A stretch of 8,470 nucleotides of DNA. It comes from Deltaproteobacteria bacterium. Its GTDB lineage: Bacteria; Desulfobacterota; Desulfobacteria; Desulfobacterales; JAFDFH01. The notes under the pieces are model-generated. The model made no database searches, was not told where the DNA came from, and saw only the letters and a program-made list of their open reading frames with translations. The stretch's first letter is position 1. Each line of letters begins with the position of its first letter. The position numbers were made by a program, and so were the translations under genes. The stretch spans positions 1-8,470 of the forward strand of contig JAFDFH010000096.1 in assembly GCA_019309945.1 (NCBI GenBank), in the 5' to 3' direction. Of this stretch, positions 6,558 through 8,470 are shown in pieces.

Positions 6558-6563
6558 TATAAT
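6558..6563 (+). promoter_or_regulatory. Possible -10 element for the zinc-ribbon gene
   Basis: A perfect TATAAT lies about 60 bases before the GTG at 6622 in very AT-rich DNA. No -35 hexamer stands at 16-18 bases. TTGAAA at 6543-6548 instead pairs with TACAAA at 6566-6571 (17-base gap). A promoter here is likely, but its exact position is unclear. Confidence 0.3.
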
Positions 6564-6621
6564 ATTACAAATGAAAAATAATTTTTTTTAGATGATTCCA
6601 AAAAAAATAAAGGAGGTGGCC

Positions 6622-7113
6622 GTGGCCGAAGTAAATCTTGAAGATGCTAAAATAAAATATAAAGGCGAATGGCTGTCAATCGAAGATCTGACCGGAGAGA
6701 TCAAGCAAAAAATGGAGGCCGGAGACATGAAAATTACAAACCTCGCGGCCGCTTTGGAAAAACTAAAAACGACTCTGGAAAATGCTCATGAGCTGGAAAT
6801 AAAAATTGTGCTGCCCAGGGAAGACTATGAAAAATTAAAAGCGCTTGGCGGAGGGGATGATCGTGCATGTGTTCGCAAGGCCATCATGGCATTCATTGAG
6901 GGTGGCGGTCAGGCAGAGTCGGCCCCCACGGCTGCCCCTGAATCCAAAGAGAAAAAAAAGTCGATTATCCAATGTGCCAAATGTAAAACCCCCTTGGAGA
7001 TCCCCAGCGATGAAAGGCCGATCGAGATCGAGTGCTCCTATTGCGGCACCAGCCGTATATTGAAGTCGGAAGACGAGGGCGAACCACGTCACATGGATCA
7101 CTTTCTGGGTTAG
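6622..7113 (+). CDS. Zinc-ribbon protein of unknown function
   Basis: I chose the GTG at 6622 because a near-perfect AAGGAGGTG site (6610-6618) sits 5 bases before it. An in-frame ATG at 6592 has no ribosome site and would place that site inside the gene. The 163-residue protein has three parts. An N-terminal charged helical region (1-93, with LEDAKIKYKGEWLSIEDLT and a helix rich in Lys and Glu) is followed by a low-complexity linker rich in Gly, Ala, Pro, Glu and Lys (about 94-113). A C-terminal zinc ribbon then has Cys118-x2-Cys121 and Cys138-x2-Cys141 (CAKC and CSYC). I do not recognise a named family. The ribbon resembles the small zinc-binding modules of transcription or protein-interaction proteins. 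No signal peptide or membrane segment is present, so it is cytoplasmic. It stands alone between rarA and the membrane protein gene, with non-coding gaps on both sides. Confidence 0.75.
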   Translation: MAEVNLEDAKIKYKGEWLSIEDLTGEIKQKMEAGDMKITNLAAALEKLKTTLENAHELEIKIVLPREDYEKLKALGGGDDRACVRKAIMAFIEGGGQAESAPTAAPESKEKKKSIIQCAKCKTPLEIPSDERPIEIECSYCGTSRILKSEDEGEPRHMDHFLG

Positions 7114-7153
7114 ACGGACCTTAAATCTTAATTATAAATTGTAGGCGTTCACG

Positions 7154-7182
7154 GGTTCAAAGGTTCAGAGGTTCAAGGTTCC
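7154..7182 (+). repeat. Four spaced GGTTC direct repeats
   Basis: GGTTCA occurs at 7154, 7162 and 7170, and GGTTCC at 7177, a spacing of 7-8 bases. This short array lies in the 119-base gap before the membrane protein gene. I recall similar GTTCA-rich repeats from deltaproteobacterial intergenic DNA. A 12-base palindrome TTAGAATTCTAA follows at 7204-7215. No function is evident. Confidence 0.5.
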
Positions 7183-7232
7183 ATTCGCGTCCCCGGACTG
7201 AATTTAGAATTCTAAGCACACATGGAAAAGCA

Positions 7233-7820
7233 ATGGAAATTGTCCAGGATATAATTATAACGTCTGCTGAAATTTTAATGATGATTTTTGGAATGATTGG
7301 TGCGGCGGTTTCCCTTTTGCTGGTCCTTTCCCCGGAAAGCGTTAAGGCCGCCGGCGATTGGCTTGACACGAAGGTTAACCTGGATAAAAAGATTACTTAC
7401 TATCTTAACCAGTATATTCCAACCGGCAGGTTCGCTTACCGGCACAATATTTTTTTTGGTCTTGCATTGATCACAGGGTCTTTGGTTGTGCTCATTTTTT
7501 TATTTTTCCAACTCGATATCACGGGCTACAATAACGTCCTGGATGAGGTTATAATTAATTCCTTGGCATTGGTTGGAAAAATTGCCGGTTTTGCGGGGAT
7601 CATTTTGGGATTGTTTCTATTGTTTGTCCCTGAAAAAATGAAAACCATCGAAAATAAAATGAACACCTGGTTTGATACGCAACCGCTGGTAGATAAGCTC
7701 AATAAATCCTACCGTGATGTGGACTCGATTTTTTTCCGTCACCCGATTGTTTTCGGTATTGCTGGAATGACATCTTCTATTATATTAATCGCCTTATCCA
7801 TGAAAGCTCTCCTTCGTTAG
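7233..7820 (+). CDS. Four-helix membrane protein made of two tandem homologous halves
   Basis: The 195-residue protein has four hydrophobic segments (about 10-32, 72-93, 107-132 and 170-190). Each pair is joined by a roughly 38-residue amphipathic, charged linker. The halves match without gaps at an offset of 99 residues: Pro34-Glu35 with Pro133-Glu134 at the end of the first helix, and Arg70-His71-x-Ile-x-Phe-Gly76 with Arg169-His170-x-Ile-x-Phe-Gly175 at the start of the second. It therefore looks like an internal duplication of a helix-linker-RHxIxFG-helix unit. No family is recognised. The linkers could lie flat on the membrane or in the cytoplasm. A GGAAAAG sequence a few bases before the ATG is a modest ribosome site. 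A nearby ATG at 7222 is out of frame. It converges with the NRDE gene with a 41-base gap. Confidence 0.75.
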   Translation: MEIVQDIIITSAEILMMIFGMIGAAVSLLLVLSPESVKAAGDWLDTKVNLDKKITYYLNQYIPTGRFAYRHNIFFGLALITGSLVVLIFLFFQLDITGYNNVLDEVIINSLALVGKIAGFAGIILGLFLLFVPEKMKTIENKMNTWFDTQPLVDKLNKSYRDVDSIFFRHPIVFGIAGMTSSIILIALSMKALLR

Positions 7821-7857
7821 TTTCGCCCCTACCCGGTTCTTTTTCTTGTAACCCACT

Positions 7858-7873
7858 TTTTTCAAAGGTCTCT
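7858..7873. repeat. Solo terminus of the 142-bp palindromic element
   Basis: The 16 bases TTTTTCAAAGGTCTCT are identical to 2078-2093, the right end of the palindromic element plus one flanking base. No opposite end is seen nearby. On the minus strand this motif reads AGAGACCTTTGA and supplies Arg-Asp-Leu and the TGA stop of the NRDE gene. Confidence 0.65.
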
Positions 7874-8470
7874 GAGCGAGAATTCAGGGGAAATCGTAAA
7901 ACTGTTTTGCACGGTCTTATCCTCCACAAGCTTTTGATTTTTAAATATAAATGTTCGTTCCGTGAACATAACCTTTCCGGTTCTTTGCATTAAAACGATC
8001 GAAGATGACCGTGTTCCGTAAACGCTGTTTGCGATAAACAAGGGCGCAAGCAGGCGTTCCGCCTCGAGGCCGACCCCGGTGACCGGAAGTCGATCATCCG
8101 GAGGATAAGACCTGTCATGCAGAAGGTTGTAAATATCTTCAAGATTGATATCTTTTTTCGCGTCCAACAGGGCTTTAAATTCAGCCTTTCCTTTTTCCAC
8201 CTTGGGCCAGGGCGTATCGAGAAGATGGTTGCTCAGCCCATACAAACCAGGTTCGATCCGCTGAATTCGGTTGCCCCTGTTCGAATAATAATAGAGACCG
8301 GAATAATCCCCGGCCAGCAGATTAAACCCATTGTAGCGGTGTCCGATTTTTTGAAGATCTTCAAGATAATTTAGCGGGGAGGTCTTTCCGGCCAGGAAGC
8401 TGCTCACGAGCAGACCCCGTGAAGGCGCATTTTCTTTTAGCGATTTGGGATCCCGGTAATTGGTGATGGC
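7862..8470 (-). CDS. NRDE family protein (TANGO2 homologue), 5' end missing
   Basis: The open frame covers 202 codons from the window edge to TGA at 7864-7862. It starts mid-protein with AITNYRDPKS, where NRDE proteins have a T-N-[YF]-R-D segment. GLLVSSFL, YNGFNLLAGD, LYYYSNRG, LYGLSNHLLDTPWPKV and the late TGRVGLEAER-like region (TGVGLEAERLLAPLF) follow, then VYGTRSSSIVLM and FTERTF. The missing N terminus should hold the NRDE motif after a catalytic-type Cys2, as in relatives of about 250 residues. The family is related in fold to Ntn-hydrolases. TANGO2 is linked to haem or lipid handling in eukaryotes, but the bacterial role is unknown. The family domain seems to end near TVQNSFTI, and the last residues SPEFSLRDL look like a tail whose stop comes from the solo repeat end. 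The apparent internal start at 8407 is not the true start. Confidence 0.9.
   Translation of the reverse strand, partial: AITNYRDPKSLKENAPSRGLLVSSFLAGKTSPLNYLEDLQKIGHRYNGFNLLAGDYSGLYYYSNRGNRIQRIEPGLYGLSNHLLDTPWPKVEKGKAEFKALLDAKKDINLEDIYNLLHDRSYPPDDRLPVTGVGLEAERLLAPLFIANSVYGTRSSSIVLMQRTGKVMFTERTFIFKNQKLVEDKTVQNSFTISPEFSLRDL

Noticed and set aside
7154..7182. Replication-origin iterons or operator array
   Set aside because: The units are very short and imperfect, no replication gene or regulator is adjacent, and the motif fits a common dispersed repeat.

Overview
The window looks like a chromosomal segment from a sulfate-reducing or related anaerobic member of the Desulfobacterota, most likely Desulfobacterales. 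The evidence is the gene content (menaquinone or ubiquinone methyltransferase, a secreted superoxide-reductase-like protein, a DUF523-type iron-sulfur protein) and several short non-coding repeat types that, from memory, litter genomes of that group. The assignment is inference. No rRNA, tRNA, CRISPR array, transposase or phage gene was seen.

Layout, left to right. At 1-241 (-) is the 5' part of a DUF523 (TudS/YbbK-like) gene running off the left edge. Divergent from it is a small plus-strand pair: a secreted desulfoferrodoxin-like protein (475-856) broken by one extra C near 573, and a 61-residue two-helix membrane protein (871-1056). A 204-bp inverted-repeat element (1058-1261) separates this pair from a convergent minus-strand cytidylate kinase-like gene (1276-1893). 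Next come a 142-bp palindromic, MITE-like element (1951-2092) and the minus-strand ubiE/menG gene (2225-3034), which has a near-consensus promoter at 3208-3236. A 580-bp non-coding region with hairpins and a dispersed repeat leads to the plus-strand der-rarA operon (3716-6420), whose genes overlap by 4 bases. Then come a plus-strand zinc-ribbon protein of unknown function (6622-7113), a plus-strand membrane protein built from two tandem homologous halves (7233-7820), and, convergent to it, the 3' part of an NRDE/TANGO2 gene (7862-8470) that runs off the right edge.

Most genes are housekeeping: ribosome assembly (Der), replication-fork maintenance (RarA) and quinone biosynthesis (UbiE/MenG). 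The more unusual material is in the spacers and small genes. These include the frameshifted superoxide-reductase-like gene with a reduced metal site and its mini membrane partner, a kinase-like protein lacking P-loop glycines, and the duplicated membrane protein. Most striking is a solo end of the 142-bp palindromic element, which supplies the last codons and stop of the NRDE gene. No clear new multi-gene defence or metabolic system is visible.
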